A stretch of DNA of 64,000 nucleotides from NCBI GenBank assembly GCA_031415655.1, contig JANOSD010000033.1, positions 17,961 through 81,960 on the forward strand, given 5' to 3'. Positions 26,965 through 34,741 of this stretch are shown here, one piece after another. Below the pieces are notes generated by a model. That model was not told where the DNA came from. It did no database searches and worked only from the letters and a program-made list of their open reading frames with translations. Numbering within the stretch: position 1 is the first letter of the stretch; each line of letters starts with the position of its first letter. This DNA is from JAKOVR01 sp031415655. GTDB taxonomy: Bacteria > Actinomycetota > Acidimicrobiia > Acidimicrobiales > Acidimicrobilacustridaceae. The position numbers and the translations under genes were made by a program.

Positions 26965-27270
26965 CTACGGCTTTGGTGTGGTCACCGTCGCTGGATCGAG
27001 TCCGAATTCCTTTATCGCGCAGTCGCCGCTCAACTTGGCCAGCTTGTCGGAATCTTCTGTCTTCATTTCTGAGAAGCGCGGAATTTCGACGTTCTGCTTC
27101 TTCATTTCGTCGATGATGCACTGAGCCGTCGAATCCTTGATGCCGTTCTTGACCAGTTCCGCCTTGAACTCCTCAGGCGTGGCCTTGGAGGAGCAACCGC
27201 CGACGGCGGCGCCGCCGAGAATCGAAGCGCCAATCGCGAGGCTCGCGAACAGCTTGCGTGTGGGTGACAT
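26965..27270 (-). CDS. Small lipoprotein (paralogue of next gene)
   Basis: A 101-aa lipoprotein. The signal peptide KLFASLAIGASILGGAAVGGC ends in the lipobox VGGC near residue 26, followed by a short acidic/basic domain with two further Cys (QCIIDEM and GDCAIKEFG), probably a disulfide. It is a clear paralogue of the 114-aa lipoprotein just upstream (27515-27859); signal peptides are nearly identical. A TACAGT -10 box lies upstream at 27325-27330 with an AAAGGG ribosome site. No known function; the domain is of a type common in actinobacterial surface lipoproteins. Confidence 0.8.
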   Translation of the reverse strand: MSPTRKLFASLAIGASILGGAAVGGCSSKATPEEFKAELVKNGIKDSTAQCIIDEMKKQNVEIPRFSEMKTEDSDKLAKLSGDCAIKEFGLDPATVTTPKP

Positions 27271-27335
27271 GGAATGCCCTTTCGTTGCTCTGCCCAGCGC
27301 TCGCCGCTGGCATCAGGTTTTGCGACTGTACCCAA
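27271..27335 (-). repeat. Duplicated promoter/leader, copy 1
   Basis: The 65 bases upstream of the first lipoprotein match 27860-27924 upstream of the second at about 90 percent by eye. The match includes the AAAGGG ribosome site and a TACAGT -10 box (27325-27330 here, 27914-27919 there). It is part of a tandem gene duplication. Confidence 0.8.
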
Positions 27336-27514
27336 CCCGGCGAAGGCAGTTCGGCGATGCCGCGGGGGTCGACCACACCACTGGCAACCTCACCTACGCC
27401 GAGGCCGCCGATCGCGATGCATGGAACTTGCCCAACCACTGACCGTTCGCGACGTGGAAGCGGTGCTGCCCCGAAGGCCGAAACGCCCGGCGCAGCACCG
27501 AACCCGCGGAACTT

Positions 27515-27859
27515 TCAGCTGCCAGACGGTGGGATGCTGATTTGCGAGGCCGCCTCGGTGACGCACTTAGTGCTCGCTGCCTCGACCTGCGCGTTCTCCT
27601 CGGCAGTCGCTTCTCCACGCTTACGGAACTTGAAGCTCTTCTTGTCGAGTTCGTCAACGATGCAGCTGATCGTCTTGTCGGTCATCACCGCTTGGAGCTG
27701 AGGATTCGACTTCATTTGAGGATCGTCCTTGATTTGCGCGGTGAAATCCGCCTTGAACTCCTCCTTCGTCATGGAGTTGGAGCAGCCGCCGAGTGCCGCG
27801 CCGCCGAGAATTGAAGCGCCGATCACGAGGCTCGCGAATAGCTTGTGTGTAGGTGCCAT
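27515..27859 (-). CDS. Small lipoprotein (tandem duplicate)
   Basis: A 114-aa lipoprotein with signal KLFASLVIGASILGGAALGGC and lipobox LGGC. The mature part contains TKEEFKADFTAQIKDDP and two Cys (ISCIVDELDKKSF and STKCVTEAA) at spacings like those of the downstream paralogue, implying one disulfide. Duplication covers signal peptide and upstream leader closely, while the mature domains have diverged. The function is unknown. Confidence 0.8.
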   Translation of the reverse strand: MAPTHKLFASLVIGASILGGAALGGCSNSMTKEEFKADFTAQIKDDPQMKSNPQLQAVMTDKTISCIVDELDKKSFKFRKRGEATAEENAQVEAASTKCVTEAASQISIPPSGS

Positions 27860-27924
27860 GAAATGCCCTTTCGTTGCCGTGCCCAGCGCTCGCCGCCGGC
27901 ATCAGGATGTGCGACTGTACCCAA
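27860..27924 (-). repeat. Duplicated promoter/leader, copy 2
   Basis: Counterpart of 27271-27335; see that entry. The similarity stops abruptly about 5 bases past the -10 box, beyond which the two copies cannot be aligned by eye except for short stretches. Confidence 0.8.
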
Positions 27925-27985
27925 GGTGACAAAGACAGTCCGGCGATGAGGCCGTGGGCGACCACATCAACGGCACTCTCGCAAA

Positions 27986-28483
27986 CTATGAGCCCGCCGG
28001 TCGCGATGCGGGGCAGGCGGTGTTTTTCCACTTCACCACGATCTCGTTGGCTTTGCGACCATCACTGCCGCCCAGTTTCGATAACTGCCCGGCGTTGTCG
28101 GCTTGAAAGCGCAACGCGTAGTCGACGGCGGGCGGTGGAGAAAAGGTGCGGAGGCGCTCTAGTGCTGCCGTCGCCTGATTGCGCGGGTCGGCCACAGATC
28201 GTGATGTCGTTTCAACACTGGTCCCGGTCGAGTCAGAACCCGGAGGCAAGGCCGCCACGGTGGCGTTGAGCAGCTCCGAATAGCTGATGGTGAGATCGGC
28301 GCACTCCGCCAACGTGCGCATCGAAACTCCGCTCACGTCCACGGTGGCGGGATCCGGCATCGAGTCGATCGGCGGATCGCTGCAGGCAATGGGCACAATC
28401 GCAAGGGCACCAACGAGGACCGAGATCACCAGCCTCGGCGAGCGGGCCGGCCAAACCGTCCCCCTATCGTTTTCCCCGCTCAC
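27986..28483 (-). CDS. Putative lipoprotein, 165 aa
   Basis: Read from a GTG at 28483 that overlaps the stop of the gene upstream (GTGA). It has a basic start, a hydrophobic core (LVISVLVGALAIVPIAC) with a lipobox-like IAC at residue 35, and a mature domain with ECADLTISYSELLNATVAALPPG and CPAS near the end. The mature part looks helical and could be a small cell-surface domain. No family recognised. Confidence 0.7.
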   Translation of the reverse strand: MSGENDRGTVWPARSPRLVISVLVGALAIVPIACSDPPIDSMPDPATVDVSGVSMRTLAECADLTISYSELLNATVAALPPGSDSTGTSVETTSRSVADPRNQATAALERLRTFSPPPAVDYALRFQADNAGQLSKLGGSDGRKANEIVVKWKNTACPASRPAGS

Positions 28484-29082
28484 GGAACCGGGACCGCGGT
28501 TCCCGATGCCGCCAACCCCGCATAACGGTCGGCACAGCGCAGCTCCTTGGTGCGATCGCCGCAGGTCTGCCCGAACACCTCGTACTCCGAACCTACCGGT
28601 GCCGCTTCGAATAGTCGGTCGCACGATTCCCCACTACCTCGCGCGCAAGAATCCCAGAGAAGATCGAGTTGCACATCCTCACCCTTCTTCATCGGCTGCT
28701 GCCGCTCGCGTTGAATCTCATCGCTCTTTCGCGCCAGTTCGGTGCCACGAGTGCGCCCCAGCGACGCCACCCCGGCACAGTCGATCCGAATCACCGTGAG
28801 ACGATCGAGTTGCGGCGCGGCCACGGTCGCATCCGGGGCCAACACTCCCGAACCAAGTTGTTCGGCGGTTCGGTCCACGTAACATTCCGCCTGCTGCACG
28901 GTGAATCGACCGCCGCCGTCGGCGACGACCCGCTGCACCGTGGCGTCACGATCGAACGGCGGATCGGAGGTGCAACTTGCGCCTAGTGCCGTCACCGCGG
29001 CGACGGCAAACAACATCCCAACCGAACCGAATCGCGGCGGCGTACCACGTGAAACAAGAGACAGCCGGCGCACAACGAACAC
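28480..29082 (-). CDS. Putative lipoprotein, 200 aa
   Basis: A lipoprotein with an RR-type n-region, a core (MLFAVAAVTALGASC) and lipobox GASC near residue 37. The mature domain contains FTVQQAECYVDRTAEQLG, reminiscent of the C-[IV]-x-[DE] motif in the two small lipoproteins downstream, and several Cys in its C-terminal half (DSCARGSGESCDRLF, TCGDRTKELRCADRY). The GTG start at 29082 is supported by a TACGGT box exactly 6 bases upstream (leaderless). Forms a two-gene operon with the 165-aa lipoprotein. Confidence 0.75.
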   Translation of the reverse strand: MFVVRRLSLVSRGTPPRFGSVGMLFAVAAVTALGASCTSDPPFDRDATVQRVVADGGGRFTVQQAECYVDRTAEQLGSGVLAPDATVAAPQLDRLTVIRIDCAGVASLGRTRGTELARKSDEIQRERQQPMKKGEDVQLDLLWDSCARGSGESCDRLFEAAPVGSEYEVFGQTCGDRTKELRCADRYAGLAASGTAVPVP

Positions 29083-29200
29083 TGTTGCACCGTAGCGGCC
29101 ACGGGCGCCTCAACGGGCCCACCGGCAGCTCTCGACGAACAGGGGAACCGACCGGCGGAGGTTCGGTCAGGCCCAGGGAATCGGCAGCTACGATTGGTCG

Positions 29201-29815
29201 ATGTCGAACACTCCGCCCGGAGGGTGGGCCAATCCCGATCACACCGAGGGAGATCAATCTGTTCCTGGGTGGGGAGTTCCTCCCCAACCTTCGGCCCCGC
29301 AGGCTGGGCCTCCTCCCCCCGGTCCCTCACCCGCCTATGGCGCGCCCCCTCCCTACGGTGGTCCGCCGTCATTCGGTTCGTCACCCAGCTACGGGCAACC
29401 ACCCGGATACGGGCAACCACCCGGATACGGGCAACCACCCGGATACGGTCCACCACCCGGATACGGTCCACCACCCGGATACGGTCCACCGCCGGGATAC
29501 GGCCAACCCCCCGGCTACGGTCCACCCACCGGCTACGACTCGCCCTATTCCTTCGGGTACGGCACCATGTCCCCGAGCACGGAAACACTGGCCACCCTGT
29601 CCCTCTGTCTTTCCATCGTGGGTGTCCTTTTCATGTGCTGCTGGATCGGGGCAGCCGGCACCATTGCCGGCGTGATCACCGGTGTAATTGCCCGAAAGAA
29701 GATCGCCGAGTCGAATGGCATGCTCACCGGCGACGGTTTGGCCCTTGCCGGCATCATCGTCGGTGCGATTGGGACCGTTTTGGTCGTTGGGGTGGTCGTG
29801 TTGTCGCTGGTCTGA
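29201..29815 (+). CDS. DUF4190-type membrane protein with PPGYG repeats
   Basis: A 204-aa protein. The N-terminal 120 residues are Pro/Gly/Tyr-rich, with seven to eight tandem hexapeptides of the form QPPGYG/PPPGYG, and the C-terminus has two TMs (LSLCLSIVGVLFMCCWIGAAGTIAGVITG and LALAGIIVGAIGTVLVVGVVV) separated by RKKIAESNGMLTGDGLA, the DUF4190 pattern. Repeats of this type often act as flexible, aggregation-prone cytoplasmic tails. The ATG is fixed by TACGAT 6 bases upstream (leaderless). Function unknown. Confidence 0.8.
   Translation: MSNTPPGGWANPDHTEGDQSVPGWGVPPQPSAPQAGPPPPGPSPAYGAPPPYGGPPSFGSSPSYGQPPGYGQPPGYGQPPGYGPPPGYGPPPGYGPPPGYGQPPGYGPPTGYDSPYSFGYGTMSPSTETLATLSLCLSIVGVLFMCCWIGAAGTIAGVITGVIARKKIAESNGMLTGDGLALAGIIVGAIGTVLVVGVVVLSLV
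29396..29539 (+). repeat. 18-bp tandem repeat coding for PPGYGQ units
   Basis: About eight units of an 18-bp repeat (core CCACCCGGATACGG) lie within the DUF4190 gene. They keep the frame, so length variation would change only the number of hexapeptides. Confidence 0.85.
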
Positions 29816-29858
29816 AACACCGCCACCCTGCGTTGAGTTCGTAGGGCGATCGGATGAG

Positions 29859-30593
29859 CTACTCCACCAGTCGGAGGCCGCTGGGAGCCATCGACACGTC
29901 AGCGTGGGTGAGTTCCACCACGAATTCGGTGAGGTGACCAGGAAAAACGTGGGCGCTGAGGAGAACCGGCACATCGAGCGCTGATCGAGTTACTCGTTCG
30001 CACACCAGCACCGGCGAACCGTCGGGGATACCAAGTAGGTCGGCGTCGTGGGACGACGCGGCGGCGGCGCCGATGGTCTGGGTGGCGCTTCCAAGCGGCA
30101 CACCGATGAGCTCGTAGAAGGGGGTACGGGCGACGTCGGCACGACTGAGTTCGGCACCGTATTGCTCCGGGCACCAAACCGTAACCAAGGCAAACGGTGC
30201 ACCGTCGGCCAGATTCAGCCGGCGCACGCGAAGTACAGATCCTTCGCCGAGCACCTCCCGCACGCGAGCCGGCGGCGACGACAGAAACCGGAAGTCGAGC
30301 ACACGACGTTCGCTGTGTACCCCTTCGTCGGCCAGTTGCCGCTCAATCGTTCCCAACCTTCCGAGCGACTGGCGAACCGGATCGGTGGCCGCGAACCAGC
30401 CGAAACCCTGGCGGGAATCAACGAGCCCTTCGTCCCGAAGTAACTCAAGCGCTCGTCGCACCGTCACCCGGGAGGCCGCGTACTCGCCCGACAGTTCCGA
30501 TTCGGAGGGCAAGAGGCGGCCCGCACCAAAATCACCTTTCCCCAGCCGCACCCGAAGGTCATCGGCGATCAGCTGATATCTGGTCTGGCGCAC
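29859..30593 (-). CDS. GntR/HutC-family regulator (UTRA domain)
   Basis: A 244-aa GntR regulator. The winged HTH is at residues 1-70 (LLPSESELSGEYAASRVTVRRALELLRDEGLVDSRQGFG), followed by a UTRA effector domain (FRFLSSPPARVREVLG, VLRVRRLNLADGAPFALVTVW, TQTIGAAAASSHDADLLGIP). It starts at a GTG and is divergent from the aconitase gene across 73 bp that hold two direct copies of ACTTGTC. It probably controls the aconitase gene and itself; the effector is unknown. Confidence 0.9.
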   Translation of the reverse strand: MRQTRYQLIADDLRVRLGKGDFGAGRLLPSESELSGEYAASRVTVRRALELLRDEGLVDSRQGFGWFAATDPVRQSLGRLGTIERQLADEGVHSERRVLDFRFLSSPPARVREVLGEGSVLRVRRLNLADGAPFALVTVWCPEQYGAELSRADVARTPFYELIGVPLGSATQTIGAAAASSHDADLLGIPDGSPVLVCERVTRSALDVPVLLSAHVFPGHLTEFVVELTHADVSMAPSGLRLVE

Positions 30594-30609
30594 TTGTCCT
30601 ATACTTGTC
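30592..30609. promoter_or_regulatory. Direct-repeat operator over the gntR/aconitase promoters
   Basis: ACTTGTC occurs at 30592-30598 and 30603-30609, 11 bp apart (one helix turn). A near-consensus -10, TATACT (30600-30605), for the plus strand lies between and over the repeats. The first repeat begins at the gntR start codon itself. Binding would affect both directions. Confidence 0.5.
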
Positions 30610-30666
30610 TACATTGAGCGGTGAGGCAAGACCTTCGCCACGAACACCGAGAACCCGAGGAGCCCC

Positions 30667-32943
30667 ATGACTGTGACCGCTGGAACCCCCATCGAACTCA
30701 TCAACGAGGTATATGGACGGCTGCCAGGTCGGGTTGCCATCGCCCGCGAACGCCTTGGCCGCTCACTCACCTTTGCGGAAAAGGTGCTCGCCAACCACCT
30801 GCGCGATCCGCAAAACCAAGAACTGGTGCGCGCAAAGAGCTATGCCGACCTCGACCCCGATCGTGTCGCCATGCAGGATGCCACCGCGCAGATGGCCCTC
30901 CTGCAGTTCATGACGGCCGGGCTTCCCCAGGTCGCGGTGCCATCCACGGTGCACTGCGACCACCTGATTCAGGCGAGAGAAAATGGGCGCGTCGACCTAC
31001 TGGCGGCGATCGACACCAACGAGGAGGTCTACGACTTCCTCCAGTCGGTGAGCGCAAAATACGGCATCGGATTCTGGAAACCCGGAAGCGGCATCATTCA
31101 TCAGGTGGTCCTTGAGCAGTACGCATTCCCGGGAGCGATGATCATCGGGACCGACAGCCACACACCCAACGCCGGTGGATTGGGTACGGTCGCCATCGGC
31201 GTCGGCGGTGCCGATGCGGTCGATGTCATGACCGGATTCCCGTTCAATGTTCGGTGGCCCACCCTCATCGGGGTGCATCTCACCGGTGAACTCTCCGGGT
31301 GGGCGGCGCCGAAAGACGTCATCTTGAAGGTGGCCGAGATACTCACCGTGAAGGGCGGCACCGGAGCGATCGTGGAGTACTTCGGCTCCGGCGCCGACTC
31401 GATCAGCTGCACCGGCAAGGCCACCATCTGCAACATGGGGGCGGAGATCGGCGCCACCACTTCCCTTTTCGGCTACGACGCATCGATGGCGCGATATCTG
31501 GCGTCCACGGATCGTGCCGCCATCGCCGCTGCCGCCGATGCCGTTGCCGAGCACCTCGTCGCCGATCCCCATGTGCTCGAAAATCCCTCCGACTACTTCG
31601 ACCAAGTGATCGAGATCGATCTCTCCACGCTCGAACCGCTGATCAACGGCCCGCACACCCCCGATCGGGCCCGGCCGGTCAGCGCACTTGGCGACGAGGC
31701 GGCAGCGGAAGGCTGGCCGGCCGAGATCAGCGCCGCACTCATCGGATCCTGCACGAACTCCTCCTACGAGGACATCACTCGGGCCGCGTCGATCGCCCGC
31801 ATGGCCTCGGCCGCCGGACTGACGGCGAAAACCAAACTCATGGTGACGCCCGGGTCGGAACGGGTCCGGGCCACGATCGAACGCGATGGCCTGCTCGCCG
31901 ACCTCGAAGCGATCGGCGCCACCGTTCTCGCCAACGCCTGCGGCCCCTGCATCGGTCAGTGGTCACGCCCTGACGTTCAGGAGGGCCAGGCCAACGTCAT
32001 CGTCACGTCGTATAACCGCAACTTCCCCAAACGCAACGACGGCTTGGCCTCCACCCTTGCGTTCGTCACATCGCCCGAAACCGTGATCGGCCTTGCGTTG
32101 GCTGGTCGGGTCGACTTCGACCCTCGCACCGACGTGCTCATCGCGCCCGACGGTACCGAGGTCCGACTCACCGTGGGTGAAGGCGAGGAGCTCCCGGCCG
32201 CCGGGTTTGAGAGCGGCGACGCCGGGTTTGTGATGCCGCCAGTCGACGGCTCCGGGATCAGCGTGCAGGTGAGCCCCACCTCCGACCGCCTTCAGCTTCT
32301 CGAACCGTTCGCAGCATGGGACGGCAACGACTTTCTCAACCTCCCGGTGCTCATGAAGGCAACGGGCAAGTGCACCACCGACCACATCTCCGCCGCCGGA
32401 CCATGGCTTAAGTACCGCGGCCACCTCGAGAACATCTCCGGCAACCTCTTCATCGGCGCAACGAACGCGTTCACGGGCGAGACGGGTATCGGCAAGGACC
32501 AACTCGACGGTGAGCGCAAGCCCTTTCCGGATATCGCCAAGCACTACATGCAAGCCGGCCAGAGCTGGGTGGCGATCGGCGACGAGAACTACGGCGAGGG
32601 TTCCAGCCGAGAGCACGCCGCGATGGAGCCGCGTTATCGCGGCGCAAAGGTCGTGATCACCCGGAGCTTCGCGAGAATCCACGAGAGCAACCTCAAGAAA
32701 CAAGGCGTGCTCCCCCTCACCTTCGCCGACCCCGCCGACTACGACAAGATCGGGGAGGACGACCGCCTTTCGGTGGTCGGCTTGGCATCGCTCGCCCCCG
32801 ATTTACCGGTCTCGGTGGTGATCACCGCTCCCGATGGCTCCACCACATCGATCGCCGGAAACCACACGATGTCCGATGAACAGATCGAGTGGTTCATCGC
32901 CGGCGGTGCGCTGAACATCATTCGCGCCAAGCAGCTCAGCTAA
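30667..32943 (+). CDS. acn: Aconitate hydratase, mitochondrial-type
   Basis: Aconitase converts citrate to isocitrate in the TCA cycle with a 4Fe-4S cluster. The 758-aa product has the length and domain order of the mitochondrial type rather than the 900-aa AcnA usual in actinobacteria. Cluster ligands are in IGSCTNSSYEDI and NACGPCIGQW. Also seen are TDSHTPNAGGLG, SYNRNFPKRNDG, and, in the swivel domain, NYGEGSSREHAAMEPRYRGA. The coding region is complete. It is divergent from a GntR regulator. Downstream, a CCCGGC/GCCGGG hairpin (32993-33008) lies in the gap to the convergent HAD-PlsC gene. Confidence 0.96.
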   Translation: MTVTAGTPIELINEVYGRLPGRVAIARERLGRSLTFAEKVLANHLRDPQNQELVRAKSYADLDPDRVAMQDATAQMALLQFMTAGLPQVAVPSTVHCDHLIQARENGRVDLLAAIDTNEEVYDFLQSVSAKYGIGFWKPGSGIIHQVVLEQYAFPGAMIIGTDSHTPNAGGLGTVAIGVGGADAVDVMTGFPFNVRWPTLIGVHLTGELSGWAAPKDVILKVAEILTVKGGTGAIVEYFGSGADSISCTGKATICNMGAEIGATTSLFGYDASMARYLASTDRAAIAAAADAVAEHLVADPHVLENPSDYFDQVIEIDLSTLEPLINGPHTPDRARPVSALGDEAAAEGWPAEISAALIGSCTNSSYEDITRAASIARMASAAGLTAKTKLMVTPGSERVRATIERDGLLADLEAIGATVLANACGPCIGQWSRPDVQEGQANVIVTSYNRNFPKRNDGLASTLAFVTSPETVIGLALAGRVDFDPRTDVLIAPDGTEVRLTVGEGEELPAAGFESGDAGFVMPPVDGSGISVQVSPTSDRLQLLEPFAAWDGNDFLNLPVLMKATGKCTTDHISAAGPWLKYRGHLENISGNLFIGATNAFTGETGIGKDQLDGERKPFPDIAKHYMQAGQSWVAIGDENYGEGSSREHAAMEPRYRGAKVVITRSFARIHESNLKKQGVLPLTFADPADYDKIGEDDRLSVVGLASLAPDLPVSVVITAPDGSTTSIAGNHTMSDEQIEWFIAGGALNIIRAKQLS

Positions 32944-33023
32944 GGGTCCGGCGCACGTGGTCCCGCTTGCGGCACCCCCTCGCAAACAGCCTCCCGGCCA
33001 ACGCCGGGCCAACACCTAACGGG

Positions 33024-34454
33024 TCAGTCGGTGCCAGGGCGTCGGCTCGACTCGTGCTCGTAGTCGTCCGGGTCGCCCTTGTAGCTCGAGGGGATCGATC
33101 GAACAAGCTCCTCGCGTGTGGGCTGACGGAACTCTCGAGCCTCGGCCGGCAGCAACGAGGTGATGGCCGACATAATGGCCGAAGTGTCAGCATCGGGATC
33201 GACGCCCCCGATGGCCACTGGCGCTCCCACGTGCACGGTGACGTTCGGCGGGTTCATTACGTTCAGGACATTCGGAATACGAGCATTGCGTGGCCACACC
33301 TTCTCTGTCCCCCACAGCCCCACGGGGATCACCGGGGCGCCGGTCATTGCCGCCAGCTTGGCGGCACCCCATCGCCCCTGGAGCACCGGGTCGAAGAAGG
33401 CCCTGCCCCGAGGGATCGTTCCTTGCGGCATCATCGCCACCATTTCGCCGGCCCGCAACGCTTGGGCGGCCTCTTCGAGGGGCTGCTCTGAACCCGTGCC
33501 ACGATCGACCCGAATCCCGCCGGCGGCGCGAACCAAATCGCCAATCAACGGCGCATCGAACACTTCCTTCTTTCCCAAAAAGCGGCACGGACGTCCACGC
33601 TGAGCAAGGGCATACCCAACGGCAAGCGGATCGAAATATGAACGATGGTTACCACAGATGATGGCGGGGCCTTCGAGGGGGATGTGCTCCGTGCCGGTGA
33701 TCTCGAGCTTGGCGTAGAGCAGCAGCTCGGGCCGAGCGAAGGGCATCGCCACCTGCTGGGCTTCAAGGCCACCCAGCTTGGGGACGCCAGGAGGCACATC
33801 GAGATAGACCGTCGGCCAGCGGCGGGCGAGGGCCTGGATCCGCATCCGGGGATCGGGGTTCACCACCACGGGATGCCCGACAGCGTTGAGAAGCGGCACG
33901 TCGTAGTAGCTGTCGGAATACGCCCAGCTTTCGCGCATCGAGACGCTGTGGTCGGCACACCATGCCTTCACCGCCAGATATTTGCCCTTGCCCCAAACGA
34001 AATCACCGTCGAAACGCCCGGTGAATGTGCCACCCGCCTCTTCATACCGGGTGGCAATCACGTCGTCGACGCCAAGCGCTTCGGCGAGCGGGCGCACCAA
34101 GTGGTCAGGAGTGGTGGTGGCGATCACGACCAGACGCCCTTCGGCCTGATGCTGAGCGATGAGCAACTTCGCATACGGCTGCACCTGTTCCATGAGTGCC
34201 TTGGCGGCGAGGGATCCTGCCATCCGAGCACGATCGGCATCCCAACCCTGGGCCATCCGTGCCGCCTGCCGGGCGAGCATCATCGACGGCCGGTTTTCCC
34301 CGACCATGTTGAAAACCCGGAACACCAAATCCTCGCCGGGGATGTGGCGGTCGGACAGCAATCCAACCTCGCGGAGTGCAGCAGAGATGGACGGGCCGCT
34401 TGCTCCGGCAAGGAGGGTGCGGTCGAGGTCGAAGAAGGCAGCGCCGTTGGCCAT
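33024..34454 (-). CDS. HAD-IB hydrolase fused to PlsC acyltransferase
   Basis: A 476-aa bifunctional-looking protein of a type common in actinobacteria. Residues 1-215 are a HAD-IB phosphatase (AAFFDLDRTLLAG with canonical DxD, VVIATTTPDHLVRPLAEALG, AYSDSYYDVPLLNAVGHPVVVNPDP). Residues 255-430 are an acyltransferase with NHRSYFDPLAVGYAL (H-x4-D) and MMPQGTIPRGRAFF (related to Rv2483c PlsC). It likely makes phosphatidic acid or acts in lipid remodelling. The ATG is fixed by TACGGT 6 bases upstream (leaderless). It is transcribed towards the aconitase gene. Confidence 0.9.
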   Translation of the reverse strand: MANGAAFFDLDRTLLAGASGPSISAALREVGLLSDRHIPGEDLVFRVFNMVGENRPSMMLARQAARMAQGWDADRARMAGSLAAKALMEQVQPYAKLLIAQHQAEGRLVVIATTTPDHLVRPLAEALGVDDVIATRYEEAGGTFTGRFDGDFVWGKGKYLAVKAWCADHSVSMRESWAYSDSYYDVPLLNAVGHPVVVNPDPRMRIQALARRWPTVYLDVPPGVPKLGGLEAQQVAMPFARPELLLYAKLEITGTEHIPLEGPAIICGNHRSYFDPLAVGYALAQRGRPCRFLGKKEVFDAPLIGDLVRAAGGIRVDRGTGSEQPLEEAAQALRAGEMVAMMPQGTIPRGRAFFDPVLQGRWGAAKLAAMTGAPVIPVGLWGTEKVWPRNARIPNVLNVMNPPNVTVHVGAPVAIGGVDPDADTSAIMSAITSLLPAEAREFRQPTREELVRSIPSSYKGDPDDYEHESSRRPGTD

Positions 34455-34546
34455 ACGAGAACCGTACCGGACCTCGGCGATAGACCACGTCTCACCCCCA
34501 CCCTCCTCGCCCCGTCGCGCCTATCGCCAGCGAAGAACCGCCGCCA

Positions 34547-34671
34547 CAAAAACGTCGGAGCCGACCGTGGGGGGACGGTCGGCTCCGGAAGGGTTTGCGG
34601 CTGGTAGGCACCAGCAGAGCAAACCGGCTCGGGCGGAATCTCGGGGGAAAGATCACCGTCCGGCGTCTTGT
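34547..34671 (-). ncRNA. 6C-like small RNA
   Basis: On the minus strand a promoter (TTGGAC, 18 bp, CATACT) is followed by a C-rich loop (ATCT-TTCCCCCG-AGAT, about 34641-34658), a nested stem with CTGGT/ACCAG inside GTTTGC/GCAAAC (about 34594-34622), and a 12-bp perfect hairpin whose loop is six C residues (34557-34586) ending in a run of five T (34548-34552). Two C-rich hairpin loops plus terminator define the actinobacterial 6C RNA family, which base-pairs with G-rich sites in mRNAs. The 5' end is inferred from the promoter. Confidence 0.75.
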
Positions 34672-34677
34672 GGATTC

Positions 34678-34707
34678 AGTATGTCCCGATCGGACCTATT
34701 CGTCCAA
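34678..34707 (-). promoter_or_regulatory. Promoter of the 6C-like RNA
   Basis: TTGGAC (minus-strand reading of 34702-34707) and CATACT (34678-34683) at 18-bp spacing. The predicted start is near 34671. It lies in the gap upstream of the divergent lysR gene. Confidence 0.55.
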
Positions 34708-34741
34708 CAGTTCTTTTCGATATGTGCCATCATTTCTAGCG

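Noticed and set aside
29396..29539. Possible CRISPR-like array
   Set aside because: The repeats are contiguous 18-bp units without spacers and keep the frame of a Pro/Gly/Tyr protein.
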